Assembly: GCF_029873635.1 (NCBI RefSeq)
Contig: NC_080417.1
Location: 30,678,214 to 30,742,213, forward strand
Source of the DNA: Malania oleifera
Taxonomy: Eukaryota > Streptophyta > Magnoliopsida > Santalales > Ximeniaceae
Length of the DNA: 64,000 nucleotides
Direction of reading: 5' to 3'
Every line of letters starts with the position of its first letter. Position 1 is the first letter of the stretch. The notes under the pieces are model-generated. The model was not told where the DNA came from. It worked only from the letters and a program-made list of their open reading frames with translations, and did no database searches. Shown here piece after piece: positions 12,263-24,806 of this stretch. The position numbers and the translations under genes are program-made.

Positions 12263-12625
12263 TGTTTTTTTTTTGTCCCACATTGGTAGAATAGTTCCAC
12301 ATTAGTATAAAAGGTTGTTTTGAATTTTTTATATTATTTGTCCCACATTGGAGAGAAGTGTTTTTTGGACTTGAGGTTGAAACTATATATAGAGCTCAAC
12401 TCTTCATTTGTAAAACACACCTCAAAGTTGTACTTTGTCAAGAAGTAGTGGATTGATCATCGACGCCCGAGGACGTAGGTAATTCTATACCGAACTTCAT
12501 AAATTTCTTGTCTTACTCTTTTTACTGTTTTATTATTAGTTTCTGCATTGCTTTAATTTCTTATATATTCAATAGCAATAGTTGTAGTATTAGTGTTTGG
12601 CACAAGTGGGGTGCCTGGCACAACA
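12263..12625 (+). repeat. Copia-2 5' LTR
   Basis: A 363-bp LTR with CTATATATAGAGC near 12383 as the likely TATA box. It is closely related to the 3' copy (about one difference in twenty by eye) and more distantly to the LTR of copia-3 at 54925. Confidence 0.9.
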
Positions 12626-12876
12626 ATTGGTATCAGAGTTAGGTTGAATAGTGTTGATAGAGAGGTGTTCCTCTGTTAGGATCCTTGATTCCACGTTTGA
12701 TGCCTAAGAAAGACCTTGTCTAAGCGGGTGCTCAAAGACCATTGTGGCTCAGTCGCTCCCTAGAGATCGGTCTGGTCAAAGTCGAATTTCATAGGATAAA
12801 ACAAAGTAGACACAGTTAGTACGTACTATTCATCCTAGGCCTTTTGCTTTGTTGGTTGCTATTGAATATATAGAAG

Positions 12877-15800
12877 ATGGCAGAAACTAGTGCAACAGTA
12901 GAAGAAACTCTGTCCACACGAAATCCAACCCCTTCGGCTTCGACATCAACATCGAAGACGATAGCTAATGCTCGGTTTAAGGTGGAGAAATTTGATGGTA
13001 CCAATAATTTTAGTATGTCGCAATGTGAGGTGATGGACATCTTGTATCAGTAAGAACTAGATATTGCTTTGGATAATGAACTAGTAGATATGGGTGACAG
13101 AGATTGGGAAAAGATCAATCGTCAGGCATGTGGTACGATTTGTCTGTGTCTCGCCAAAAATCAAAAAATATTGTGTTATGAGGGAGACATCTGCAAAGAA
13201 ATTGTGAAAGATATTGGAAGATACATTTATGACCAAGAGTGTGGAAAATCGGCTCTATTTGAAACGTAAATTGTTTCGCTTCCAGTATCAACCAGATATT
13301 TCGATTAATGACCATATAAATGCTTTCAATAAAATTTTAGCCGACTTGTTAAATTTGGATGAAAAGGTGAAAGATGAGAATAAAGCCATGTTATTACTGA
13401 ATTCTCTCCCTGATGAGTATGAACATTTGACCACCACTTTATTGTATAGGAAAGATAAAGCTACTTATGATGCTATTTGTATTGCATTGATTAGTAGTGA
13501 ATGCAGAAAGAAGGATCAGAGGGTCCATAAGGAAATAGCAGAAGCACTAACAATAAGGGGATATTCTCAAAGTCGTATGCCTGGAAGGAAGAGTAAATCT
13601 CATGGGAGGAGTAAATCTCGGGGGAGACCTGCTAGAAATGAATGCGCCTTTTGTCATGAGAGAGGGCATTGGAAGAAAAATTACCCTAAATTATAGCAGA
13701 AGAATAAGGACAAAGCACATTCTAATGCCAATATAGCCAATGATGATGGAAGTGAGTCAGATTTTTCTCTTGTTGGAACATTTTCATCACATTATTTTGG
13801 TGAGTGGATTTTAGATTCTGGTTATTCCTATCATATGTGTCCCAATAGGGAATGGTTTTCTAATTTTGAAGAATTAGATGGTGGGGTTGTTTTTATGGGA
13901 AATGATAATACTTGTAAAACAATTGGAATAGGATCAATACAGGTGAAATGTCAAGATGGAACTATTAAGACCTTTACTGATGTTAGGTATGTTCCAAGCC
14001 TAAATAAGAATCTGATTTCATTGGGTGCCTTAGAATCTAAAGGGTTCACTATCACTTTGAAAGATGGAACCTTAAAGATTAAATCAGGTGTACTAGTGGT
14101 GATGAAAGGAATAAGGAAAAATAACTTGTATTATTTACAAGGTAGTACAGTTATTGGCTCAGCAGCTGTTGTTTCTGAGAAAGATGCAGGTTCAAATACA
14201 ACCAGGTTATGGCATATGTGATTAGCACATGCAGGAGAAAAATCTTTGCAACAATTAGCTAAGCGAGGTTTGTTAAAGGGTGCAAAGGTGTGCAAACTCG
14301 AATTTTGTGAGTATTGCATTCTGGGAAAACAAACTAGAGTGAAATTTGGCACAGCAATCCATAAGACTAAAGGTATTTTAGAATACATCCATACAGATGT
14401 ATGGGAGTCCACAAAAACGGCTTCGTCGGGTGGTATGCATTATTTTGTCACTTTTGTTGAAGATTTTTCCACAAGAGTTTGGGTGTATTCTATGAAGCAT
14501 AAAAATGAAGTGTGTGATATTTTCCTTAAGTGGAAAAAATTAGTTGAAAATCAAACTGGCAAAAAGATTAAATGGCTTAGATCAGATAATGGTGGTGAAT
14601 ACACAAGTGACCCGTTTATGAAGATATGTCAGGATGAAGGTATTGCTCAACACTTCACAGTTCGAAATACACCACAGCAGAATGGGGTGGCAGAGTGCAT
14701 GAATCAAACTTTGCTGGAGAAAGTTCAATGTATGTTGTCTAATGCTGGGTTAGACAAAAGGTTTTGGGCTGAGGTTGTTAGATATGTGTGCTATCTCATC
14801 AATCGTCTACCATCATCTGCAATAAGGGAAAAACACCCTATGAGGTATGGTTTGGAAAGCCTGCTAGTGATTATGAGTCTTTACATGTATTTGGTACTAT
14901 TTCTTATTATCATGTTAAAGAATCTAAGTTGAATCCAAGAGCCAAGAAAGTATTATTCTTGGGGATAAGTGCAGGAGTCAAAGGATATCGTCTTTGGTGT
15001 TTAGAGATGAAAAAAAATAATTTTAAGCAGAGATGTGACTTTTGATGAACTTGCGATGATGAAGAAAATAATATGCAAGGAGTCACGAGTTGAAGAGAAG
15101 ACCAGTGGTACTCAACAACGGGTGGAGGTTGAGACAATTTTGGGAAACCCAGTGAGAAATGACACTACACAAGGTAACTCTCCAGTTACAGTGGGGAATA
15201 GTGTACAAGAAGAGGAGATTTCAATTCGAGAATCTTCACAGCAACAAGAATCAATTGTTTCTCAGAGGCCAAGACGAGAAATTCAAAAACCTACTCAGTA
15301 TACTGATATGGTGGCCTATGCACTTCCAGTTGTGGATGATAATGTTCCTTACACTTTCAAAGAAACAATGAGGAACTCTGAATCAGACAAGTGGAAAAGA
15401 GCGATGGATGAAGAAATGCAGTCTCTTTATCAAAATCAAACTTGGGGGCTAGCCCAACTACCCAAGGGTAAGAAAGCAATTGGTTGCAAATGGGTTTATG
15501 TAAAGAAAGAAGGATTTCCATATGCAAATAATGTTTGCTTTAAAGCTAGATTGGTAGTTAAGGGCTACGCACAGAAGGAAGGCATTGATTATAATGAGGT
15601 ATTTTCTCCAGTTGTTAAACATTCTTCCATTCGAATTTTGTTGGCTTTGGTAGCCCAATTTGATCTTGAACTAGTTCAACTCAATGTAAAAACTGCATTT
15701 TTACATGGTGATTTGGAAGAAGAAATCTATATGACTTAGCTAGATGGATTTCAGGTTGTTGGAAAAGAAAATTGGGTATGTAAACTGGGTAAATTGATGT

Positions 15801-16918
15801 ATGGTTTAAAACAGTCTCCAAGACAGTGGTACAAACGATTTCATTAGTTTATGATGGGTCAGAAGTACATCAGAAATAAACATGATCATTGTGTTTATTT
15901 TCGTAGATTACAAAATGGATCTTTTATGTATTTACTCTTGTATGTTGATGATATGTTGATAGCTTCAAAGAATAGGGAAGAAATCAACAAGTTGAAAAGT
16001 CAGTTAAATCAAGAGTTTGAGATGAAAGATCTTGGTGAAGCAAAGAAGATACTTGGCATAGAGATTCGCAAAGACAAAATAAGAGGAAGAGTTAGTTTGT
16101 CTCAAAAACAGTATTTGAAGAAGGTGATACAAAGTTTTGGCATTTCTGAGCAGTCAAAACCAGTAAGTACTCCTCTTGGTCCTCATTTCAAACTTTGTGC
16201 GGCTTTATCTCCTAAATCAGATAAGGAACGTAAGTATATGTCACGGGTTCCTTATGCAAGTGTTGTTGGTAGTATGATGTATGCAATGGTTTGTACTAGA
16301 CCTGATATTTCACAAGTTGTTAGTATGGTGAGCAGGTATATGCATGATCCGGGTAAAGGACATTGGTAAGCTGTGAAATGGATTTTGAGATATATTATGA
16401 ATACGATTGATGTTGGTATAGTATTTGAGAAAAATAATACTATTGATCAACGTGTTGTTGGATATGTGTATTCTGATTTTGCAGGTGATTTGGATAAATT
16501 TCGATCAACTACTGGATATGTTTTTACATTTTCTAATAGTCCAGTGAGTTTAAGGTCTACTTTACAGTCTACCATTGCCTTGTCTACAGCAGAAGCAGAG
16601 TACATGGCAGCTTCAGAGGCTGTTAAGGAAGCTATTTGGTTACAGGGTTTACTCAAAAATTTGGGAGTTGTTCAAAAGCACATTGTTGTGTTCTGTGATA
16701 GCTAGAGTGCTATTCATTTGGCAAAGAATCAAGTCTACCATGCACAAATGAAGCACATCGACGTTCGGTTTCATTTTATGCGGGATATTATTGATGAAGG
16801 TAAGATACTTCTTAAGAAGATTGCTACAGCTGAAAATTTCGCAGAAATGTTGACTAAGATTGTGTCAACAATCAAGTTCAAACATTGTTTGGACTTGATC
16901 AATATCCTGCAAGTCTGA
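12877..16918 (+). pseudogene. Copia-2 gag-pol polyprotein, disrupted
   Basis: It begins MAETSATVEETL at 12877. Gag follows, with a stop at 13051 and a frameshift near 13165. The knuckle CAFCHERGHWKKNY has Tyr in place of the last Cys. Protease motif WILDSGYSYHMCP is at about 13807. GAG-pre-integrase is interrupted by a TGA at 14219. The integrase core has HTDVW, RSDNGGEY and NTPQQNGVAE, so its acidic triad is kept. Frame changes near 14830-15040 follow. Reverse transcriptase has YVDDMLIAS near 15940, and RNase H has STAEAEYMAASEA. Further stops occur near 13694, 15737, 15844, 16367 and 16703. The family encodes the structural and enzymatic proteins of retrotransposition in cytoplasmic particles. 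This copy is dead, but its domain order is complete. Confidence 0.92.
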
Positions 16919-17005
16919 ATATTTTTGGAAGGCGCCAATGATGTGGAACTCCAGAAAATGTTGGTGACTAAAAAATTTGTTGAATTTATCGTCAAGGTGG
17001 AGATT

Positions 17006-17367
17006 TGTTGTTTTTTGTCCCACATTGGTAGAATAGTTCTACATTAGTATAAAAGGTTGTTTTGAATTTTTTATATTATTTGTCTCACATTGGAGAGAAG
17101 TGTTTTTTGGACTTGAGGTTGAAGCTATATATAGAGCTCAACTCTTCATTTGTAAAACACACCTCAAAGTTGTACTTTGTCAAGAAATACTGGATTAATC
17201 ATCGGTGCCCGAGGACGTAGGTAATTTTATACCGAACCTCGTAAATTTCTTATCTTGTTCTTTTTACTGTTTTATTATTAGTTTCTGCATTGCTTTAATT
17301 TCTTATATATTCAATAGTAATAGTTGTAGTATTGGTGTTTGGCACAAGTGGGGTGCCCGGTACAACA
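17006..17367 (+). repeat. Copia-2 3' LTR
   Basis: The 362-bp partner of the 5' LTR. It shares the TCCCACATTGG start region, the TATA-like box near 17127 and the end GTACAACA. Confidence 0.9.
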
Positions 17368-17372
17368 AAGTA

Positions 17373-18551
17373 TGACTAGAGTTCAACTTATTTCTTCTCT
17401 ATTGGTGGACAAAACTTACATAAATGGCAAAAAAAGACCATTGTGCAAATGTCTAAAAGTTTTAACTTGGTTTTGGGGGAGACATATCCAAATCTTATGT
17501 TCGTATGATTTGTTTCATCTATTCGATAGCCTTGTATGATATTCATATACATTCAAAATAATTTATGCCTTTCTATGAATTATGATTTGAGTTAGGAATC
17601 ATACGAATATAAGAGTTATGATTATGCATATTGTTAGTATATTGCTTGAATCTATCAAGTTTTAGTGCAGGAATTTTTTAGGATATGTTCAATTTACAGA
17701 CGGCATGCTGCCGAATTTTCATTAAAATTTGTCCATAATAAAACTATGTACAAAGAAATTTATGCATAATCAGTTAAAACTTAAAGTCATTTTAACTCAC
17801 GCCTCTCACGTGTTGAAATTCGTAAGAAAAGAGACGATCTTAAGCTTATAATTGAAAATCAAAAAGACTTGGCTAATAACAACAATCTTAAGTGTACAGT
17901 AAAAGGTCAAGAACTAAATGTCATATAAAGTAAAATGCTAAATTAATTACTATCATTTCATGTATTATTAAAGCTTAGAACCCGTCCAAGAACGGTTACT
18001 ATACATTCATACCTAATCGTACATGTGAGATAAATCAATTGTTATATTTCAATTGATTATTAGTTATACTTTGTTAACTAATAATCACTTGAACATGTTA
18101 ATTATTTGTTTCACTTACGATTAGTAATATTTGTATTTCAACCATTTTTGGATTGTCCAATGTGGACAATTCAGGAAGTTGTATTTACATTGTTGTCATT
18201 TTTCACGCTTTGTCAATTATCATTATATATTTCGAGCGCATCTCTACTTGTGTTCTCTAGGTGCATAGTGAGGTGTTGTGACAATTTGTTAGTGATGGAA
18301 AACTAGCAACATGTTCACTTCCCCCATCTCGTGTACTTGGAGAGACATGGGGAGATGCTGCCGAAATTTATAACTACTACAACGAAGGAATTTGAGCGAT
18401 TGATCGCAATGTAAATGCAACATTCCTGAATGGGATAGGATCCGTACCCTTTAGAGTGTGATGGTTGATTATAGGATTCACGATGCATTCGTTACAAACA
18501 TTATGAGAATGTAATGAACACCATTTACTTGAACATGTTATAGGGTAATTA
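17373..18551 (+). other. CACTA internal non-coding sequence before the TNP2 gene
   Basis: AT-rich sequence with no convincing coding frame. It continues the non-coding stretch seen left of copia-1 and leads directly into the TNP2 start at 18552. It is probably leader, intron or promoter of the transposase gene. Confidence 0.45.
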
Positions 18552-18815
18552 ATGAACATGGAAAAGAGTCGGATGAACGTTCGAGGTAGGTTTTTGCCAG
18601 AATACGTTAAAGGGGTACATGATTTCATAGAGTTTGCGCGTCGTCATGCTGAAAAAGCCAGTAAAATAAGGTGTCCTTGCAAGAAATGCCAGAACATAAC
18701 ATTCAAACACATTGATTTGATCCATTCACATTTATTAGACTTTGGGATAGAGAAATGGTACACAACATGGGTGTTCCATGGTGAAGATTACGCAGTTCAG
18801 AGCGATGATGATAAC

Positions 18816-19136
18816 TATAGTGACCAAAAGAATAATAGCATTTTAATAATAATAAGAGGGAGAGAAAATAGATACAGAAACAGAGAGAGGTCGTAGACTT
18901 CGTCGACGAACACAGGGTTTCATCGACGAAGGTTTAAAGAATTTCGTCGATGAATATAGGGCTTCGTCGACAAGAAAATACCGAGAGACGGTTTGGGCTT
19001 CTCTAAATTTCGTCGACGAATATAGGGCTTCGTCGATGAATTTACTAAAGGATTCATTGATGAAGTGACATGTCTCGTCTACGAACCTGGCCCTATAAAT
19101 AGTGGAAACCCGGGATTTTTATCATTTTCACCGCGC

Positions 19137-19209
<73 letters not shown>

Positions 19210-20570
19210 GTCACTCTCTCTCTTCTCTCTTCAATTCCATCCCCACCAGTCGTCGCATCGACGATCCGAAGCTACCACGACGCTCTTAGCGGAGTTCTCT
19301 GCAAATCTGCCAGAGCAGATCGTCGGGAAAATAGAGTTGGATTTCATCCCAAATTCAGGGTAAGGTCTTTTAGTCCCTTTTTAGCTTTATGACAGTTATA
19401 GGAAATGATATAGATGAAAAATTACAGATATTATGTTCTGGCATATGTTGGTTTCAGGGTGTTGTGTAGGAGGCCCTGCGGGAGTTAGGCTAGTATTCCA
19501 TAGGAGTTTTCCAGTAGTCAGGTTAGGGAAATATGCTATGTTAGGTATTTCTTAAAATATTATACAGTTTATTTAATTATGAAAATTATGTATTTAGCAT
19601 GGTGTGGCTTGTGAATATGAATATGGTACGGGGATATGTTTTACGAATTTAGTTTCATGATTTTATGAATTTCAGTATTATGATTATGCGAATTTTAGTA
19701 TTATGATTTTATGGATTTTAGTACCATGATTATACGGATTTCAGTACCATGATTACACGAATATTAGTATTATGATTATGCAGTTTCAGTGTTATGATTA
19801 TTCAGTTCTCAGTATTACGACATATGAATTACAGTACAGTAATGTAGCATCATGGTTATTACGATTAATTCAGAATCATGATAAATTAGATAGATATGTA
19901 TAGAAATATATTATATGATATCAGACCCTGTTGGACTTGCAGCTACAGAGCACGGTACCGTTGCTACAGATATTATGTTACTTTATGAGTACAACCACCT
20001 ATTCAGATAATACGTGGTAAGGTCGACCACTTAGGCACTTAAAGAGGTTAGGCTCCCTATCCAGATATGGGTTGAGGTGGACAGGTCGACTGACGAAGTT
20101 CAGTGATTTATTCTTGGTTGGCCAGCCAGGGTAAATCCAGCCTACCACACAACCTTGTCATGAGGGGGCATGTCATGACACACAGATAGCCACAGGGAAC
20201 AATTTTAGTTACTATTACATACGTACGGATTTACAAAAACAGGAACCATACTTATGTACACTAGAAGTACTTTGAATTATAATCATAATACTGTTATGTT
20301 AAGCAATAGGGAAAATTGGTGGTTTATTTTATTATTTGTACTATACGTTTGTACTCAATTATTCATGTTTATATGAAAACAGATTTCATGATATATAGTA
20401 GCTCATTTGCCACACACTTGTAATAGCATATTTTTTCTTACTGAGTGTTGGCTCATCCCAGTGTTGAAACATTTTTCAGGTGAACCAGGTAGGTGAGCAG
20501 ATCAGGCTCACAAATAGAGGGGCGTCTGTAGTGCCTTGTCGTCAAAGTGAGTACAAAGCAGGTCGTTACA
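18816..20570 (+). mobile_element. Solo LTR (Ty3/gypsy chromovirus-like) inside the TNP2 gene
   Basis: The insert begins TATAGTGACC (a change from the usual TGTAGTGACC) and ends GGTCGTTACA. It is flanked by the 5-bp duplication ATAAC (18811-18815 and 20571-20575). Removing it rejoins the transposase reading frame exactly. It has a TATA box, CCTATAAATAG, near 19091 followed by a long (TC)n tract, and late in the element TGTTGGCTCATCCCAGTGTTG and TTTTTCAGGTGAACCAGG, phrases common in Tekay/Del-type LTRs. No internal region or second LTR exists, so it is a solo LTR formed by recombination. Confidence 0.82.
19141..19207. repeat. (TC)n microsatellite in the solo LTR leader
   Basis: An almost pure TC run of more than 60 bp lies just downstream of the LTR TATA box. 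Serine-leucine-rich open frames here are artefacts of the repeat. Confidence 0.95.
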
Positions 20571-22798
20571 ATAACGATGAAGATGAGGGGGCAAATATAG
20601 TAGGTGGTGATACCTGTTCGGAAGGAGTAATTAAAATGTTAGGTGACTTGCAAAAGGGGATTTCAATGGACATAGGAGATGTGCCTGTGTCGCGTACTGG
20701 TGATAAATCTACTTCACGGGTGCCTTGCAATGCTAGTACGTTGAAGCGACTCAGTAAACCATTTTCTAATCTCATGATGGATGCACGGGCGCCCCTATAT
20801 CCAAACTGTAAAAAATTATCATAATTAGAGTTTTTGATAAAGTTGCTTCATGCAAGGACAATGCATGGGTTATCTCAGAGCACATTCAACATGCATTTAA
20901 GCCTCATTAAGGCAACACTACCTGATGGTGAAACACTTCCCAAGTCTTTTTATGAGGCGAAGATGTACATGCGTGAATTGGGTCTCGGTTACACTCTAAT
21001 ACATGTGTGTACGTATGATTGTGCACTCTTTTATGGTGAACATGAAAATGCGAACGAGTGCCCAGAATGTGGTGAACCGAAGTATACAACTAATCAGAAG
21101 AAGGGTAAAAAGATCCCCAAAAAAGTTTTGCGATATTGTCCATTAATCCCGCGACTGCAATGATTGTATATGTTCAAAAAAACTACTACAAATATGAGAT
21201 GGCATCAAGAGAAATGTCTTCAAGATGGAAACACCCTTAGCCATCTAGCGGACTCTGAAGCTTAGGCCAATTTTGATAAAATGCATCTGTGGTTTTCTAG
21301 TGATCCTCGCATCATCATACTTGGCCTTACTTCAGATGGGTTCAATCCTTTTGGTAACATGAACAACTCGTATAGCATGTGGACAGTTATGAAGATGCCA
21401 TACAATATGCCGCCATGGCGATGTATGAAAGAACCTTTCATTTATATGTCTTTGCTCATTCCCGGACCAAGGGCACATGGTAATGATATTGATATTTACT
21501 TGTGTCTATTAATTGACAAGTTGAAAGAATTATGGGGAAAAAGAGTGGAGACATTCGATGTGGAAACCGAGACAACATTTCGGATGCATGCTACAGTCTT
21601 GTGGACAATAATGATTTCCCCGCTTACGGTAACCTGTCAGGTTGGAGCACAAAAGGTTACTTAGTATGCCCAGTATGTAATAAGGATGTTGGGTCCTTAT
21701 CCTTGAAACATGGCTGCAAGTTATGTTTTATATGTCATCGTCATTTTCTATGAACTAGACATCCTTGGAGGACTCGTGGAGTCAGAAGTTTCAATAGAAA
21801 GCCCGAACGATGGTCGCAGCCAAAGCAAGTTAGTGGGGAAGATATATTAAACCAATTAAGGTTGATTGGAGATGTGAAATTTGGGAAACCATTGACTAGT
21901 AGAAAAAGAAAATGTGTTGAGTGGGAGTTGAATTGGACAAAGAGAAACATCTTCTTTGAGTTGTCATACTGGAAAGATCTTCTACTACGCCACAACTTGA
22001 ATGTCATGCACATCAAAAAGAACATTTTTGAGAATATCATTGGTACATTACTTGATATAAATTGGAAGACAAAGGACACCGCAAATGCTTGCCGGGATAT
22101 GGAAGATATGGGAATACGGCCTGAGTTGCACCTGTTTCGTGATGGGGACAAAATTCTCATGTCATCAGTTTGTTACACATTTTCGAAGGATGAGAAGAAT
22201 AAATTCTTTGAATGGTTCAGTGAAGTTCCCCGATGGATATGCATCGAACATAGCTCGATGCATAAACACGAAGGAAGGGAAGATGCTAGGAATGACAAGT
22301 CATGACTGTCACGTCCTTCTACAACAGGTTCTACCCATTTTCCTTTGTGGACACTTGACTGAAGATGTTCACTCGGTGCTGATTAAGCTGGAAATCTTTT
22401 TTTGACAATTGTGCTCAAAAAAATTGAGCGTAAACGTACTTGAACGGTTAGAGGATGACATCGTGATCATACTATGCAAGTCGGAGAAAATATTTTCGTC
22501 AATATTCTTTGATGTAATGGTCCACCTAGTCGTTCATTTACCAAGAGAGCCCATAATTGGAGGACTGGTTCAATATCGTTGGATGCATCCTATTGAGAGG
22601 TAAGTTATAAAGTCCTTGTATAATGGTCACGTGATTTCCTTGTTTTTACTTTTTTTTCTTTATTGTGTCTATAAGTCTATAATGCTACGTAAAATGCACA
22701 GGTTCTTGTCCACTTTGAAGGACTACATGTGCAATAAGGCATGGCACCTCGACCAGACATGGATACCACTTATGCAATTGATACGCAGGGTGAGTTGC

Positions 22799-22930
22799 CA
22801 ACAGTGATGAGCAGTGTTGGTATGGATACGATTAATTTATTTTCATTTCAACTATTGACGATAGTTATTCACGTGCATGATTATAATGTTGTTCTTAATT
22901 TAACTCTGCTTTCAACATCTACGTCCACGG
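22799..22930 (+). other. Unassigned spacer between the two CACTA genes
   Basis: Short AT-rich stretch, possibly intron, between the broken end of the TNP2 gene and the first block of the second gene. It is much shorter than expected, because the TNP2 C-terminus and the start of gene 2 are missing. Confidence 0.4.
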
Positions 22931-24299
22931 TCAGGTCAGGTTGTGGTGCAGCGAAGAACATATCGCTGAAGAAGCACCTGGAGAGGACAAAACAACAGAT
23001 TCGGATCGACATGCTCCAGGATACACCGCCCTACTAAACGATTGGTGCACTGCGTGGATGAGGGAGCTCAGCATTATATGCCGATAGTATGCTCTATTCA
23101 CGGCCTTCAGCTGGCCACAAGTGACTCAGGAACAGCACATGGTTCTTTACATGCGCATTTTGGTAAGTAATCCCAAACCCTATAAAGTTCTTTTAAATTA
23201 AATATTTTTTTACTTTTAATATACTAACCAATTAACATTATCATATAACATTGTAATTGTATTACCTATATATGCAAGAGGAGTTTGATATGGACATCCT
23301 CAAGGATGACCATGTGAGGAGGGCGGTTGACGTCCAATTGTGCAATAAATTTAAGAGCTATCACTCAAAAATGCGCTCCCATTTTCGAGCAATGGGAGAT
23401 GAAACAAAAGTGTAGCCATATGATAAGATATCCCAAAAAGATTGGGAGGTGGTGTGCCGCCATTTCCATGACCCATGATATCAAGTGATGTGTTTGTATT
23501 ATAATCACTAATTTTTCACAATGATGTCGCTAATAAACCGTCATTACATCTTCCTTATAGGCCATATGTGAAACAAATGTTGTGAACCGCAACAAACTCC
23601 CTACGACGCATTGCGGTGGACCAAGGTTATTCATAAATCATCAACAAGTAATTACTATATATAAAACTATCTGACCATTACATGACATAATACTAATAAT
23701 GTCTTATATGATAATGTAGCGTGATCCCGAGACTGGCGCAGAGGAGCCGCTGTTGGAGCTTTATCAGAGAACACACCAACGGCGATCGGGGGAGTGGTGT
23801 GAGGGTGCGTAGGACATACACGTAAGTGAAACAAAAGATTTAGTTTATTACTTGATTCAAAACACACCAAAGTCGTAGTCTTACTTATTCCTTTTTGTCA
23901 TTTTCATAACTAAAATTAGGCACGGATGGTCAGGCTGAGGGATGCACCTGTTTCAGAGGGGAGTCAGCACATAACAGATTTCAAGATCACTTCCTAGGTG
24001 CCTGGACAACGAGCGGGGGGCTGGGTGAAAGGTCTTGGAAGTGGATACATCGCCCCAACAGCATCATCATCCATGGGTGTGGTGGCTCGTGCAGACATGG
24101 AGTGAGGGCATCGAGAGGCTAAGTATCGTAAGCAGGAGATGACTCGACGGATGCAAATGGTGGAAATGGAGAATGCGCAATTGAAAGACATGGTCTCCAC
24201 CATTCAAGCCCAACTGCAAGCCATGATGTAAAGGCAAGCGTATTTCGAGGAAATTATGCACCAATCTCGACCAGATGATGCAGGTGGCTCCTCTTATTA
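22931..24299 (+). pseudogene. Second CACTA gene, Ptta/En/Spm (TNPA-like) family, decayed, several exons
   Basis: Separate blocks match the plant transposase Ptta/En/Spm family pattern. At about 23281-23480 lies EEFDMDILKDDHVRRAV, then KFKSYHSKMRSHF with a stop, then QKDWEVVCRHF. At about 23562-23635 lies a diverged NRNKLPTTHCGG block. At about 23720-23820 lies RDPETGAEEPLLELYQRTHQ. At about 23922-24299 lies the tail with VPGQRAGGWVKGLGSGYIAP and a coiled-coil-like MQMVEMENAQLKDMVSTIQ, ending with the stop at 24297-24299. GT..AG introns separate the blocks. Several in-frame stops are present. In En/Spm the accessory protein binds the subterminal motifs. The N-terminal part is not recognisable, perhaps deleted together with the TNP2 C-terminus. 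Confidence 0.75.
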
Positions 24300-24806
24300 G
24301 AACGTATGTATGGTACTTATAGCTTAACATAGTACTTGTGCAAGTACACAAACTAGCTATTGCAAATGAGTTCATTTCTGCCAGCATTCTTTCATATTTA
24401 TATTGTTCAACCATCTTATAAGTCTCATTTCATTTGCACACACTTTTTGTAAATTTTCATAGAATAGGATAACATATTTGATGAGAACAAAAATACAATA
24501 GGAAGGACAAAGTATTTTCCTAGAAAGACACAAAATTAAATTAATGTTGAAAAAGTGAAACAAAAATGATCAACACTATTAGTGTCAAAGAAAGATAAAA
24601 TAATAACCGTATGCATACTAAGACAAAGATTAGATTTAAGAACAAAAACACAGAATAACATGTTCCATGTAAGAATCAATAAGTCCTAAAATTAAGTTCG
24701 TGGCATATCAATAACAAGCTTTCAAAAAGATAAGCAATACAAGCAATAAGTAACAAAAGAAGTCACAAAGTTGTTTTTAATACAAATTCAGAATAGTCAA
24801 ATAAAT

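Larger units (their letters stand above)
12263..17367 (+). mobile_element. Copia-2: full-length Ty1/copia retrotransposon, inserted in the CACTA element
   Basis: LTRs at 12263-12625 and 17006-17367 begin TGTTT or TGTTG, contain GTCCCACATTGG, and end CAACA. The primer-binding site TGGTATCAGAG starts at 12628, and the polypurine tract AAGGTGGAGA lies just before the 3' LTR. Flanks are GAGTA (12258-12262) and AAGTA (17368-17372), a target duplication with one later substitution. All copia domains are present in the order gag, protease, integrase, reverse transcriptase, RNase H, but stops break the frame. Confidence 0.92.
18552..22798 (+). pseudogene. CACTA TNP2 (TNPD-like) transposase gene, decayed and interrupted by a solo LTR
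   Basis: The N-terminal transposase-associated domain runs from 18552 (EKSRMNVRGRF, CPCKKCQN, WYTTWVFHGEDY). The frame reaches codons DDDN at 18815 and resumes at 20576 with DEDEGANIVGG once the inserted LTR is skipped. The TNP2 core follows: KSFYEAKMYMRELGL, CPECGEPKY, DGFNPFGNMNNSYSMW, SLLIPGP, NDFPAYGNLSGWSTKG and CPVCNKD. A DUF4218-like part follows (SHDCHVLLQQ, FFDVMVHLVVHL, YRWMHPIER). After a likely intron (donor near 22600) comes RFLSTLKDYMCNKA, and then the frame is lost. Stops occur near 20822, 21161, 21263 and 21751, with frameshifts near 21609 and 22215. The rest of the C-terminus, usually with DUF4216, is missing. TNP2 proteins catalyse cut-and-paste transposition of CACTA elements. 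Confidence 0.88.

Noticed and set aside
19065..19392. Ser-Leu repeat frames
   Set aside because: Translation of a (TC)n microsatellite.
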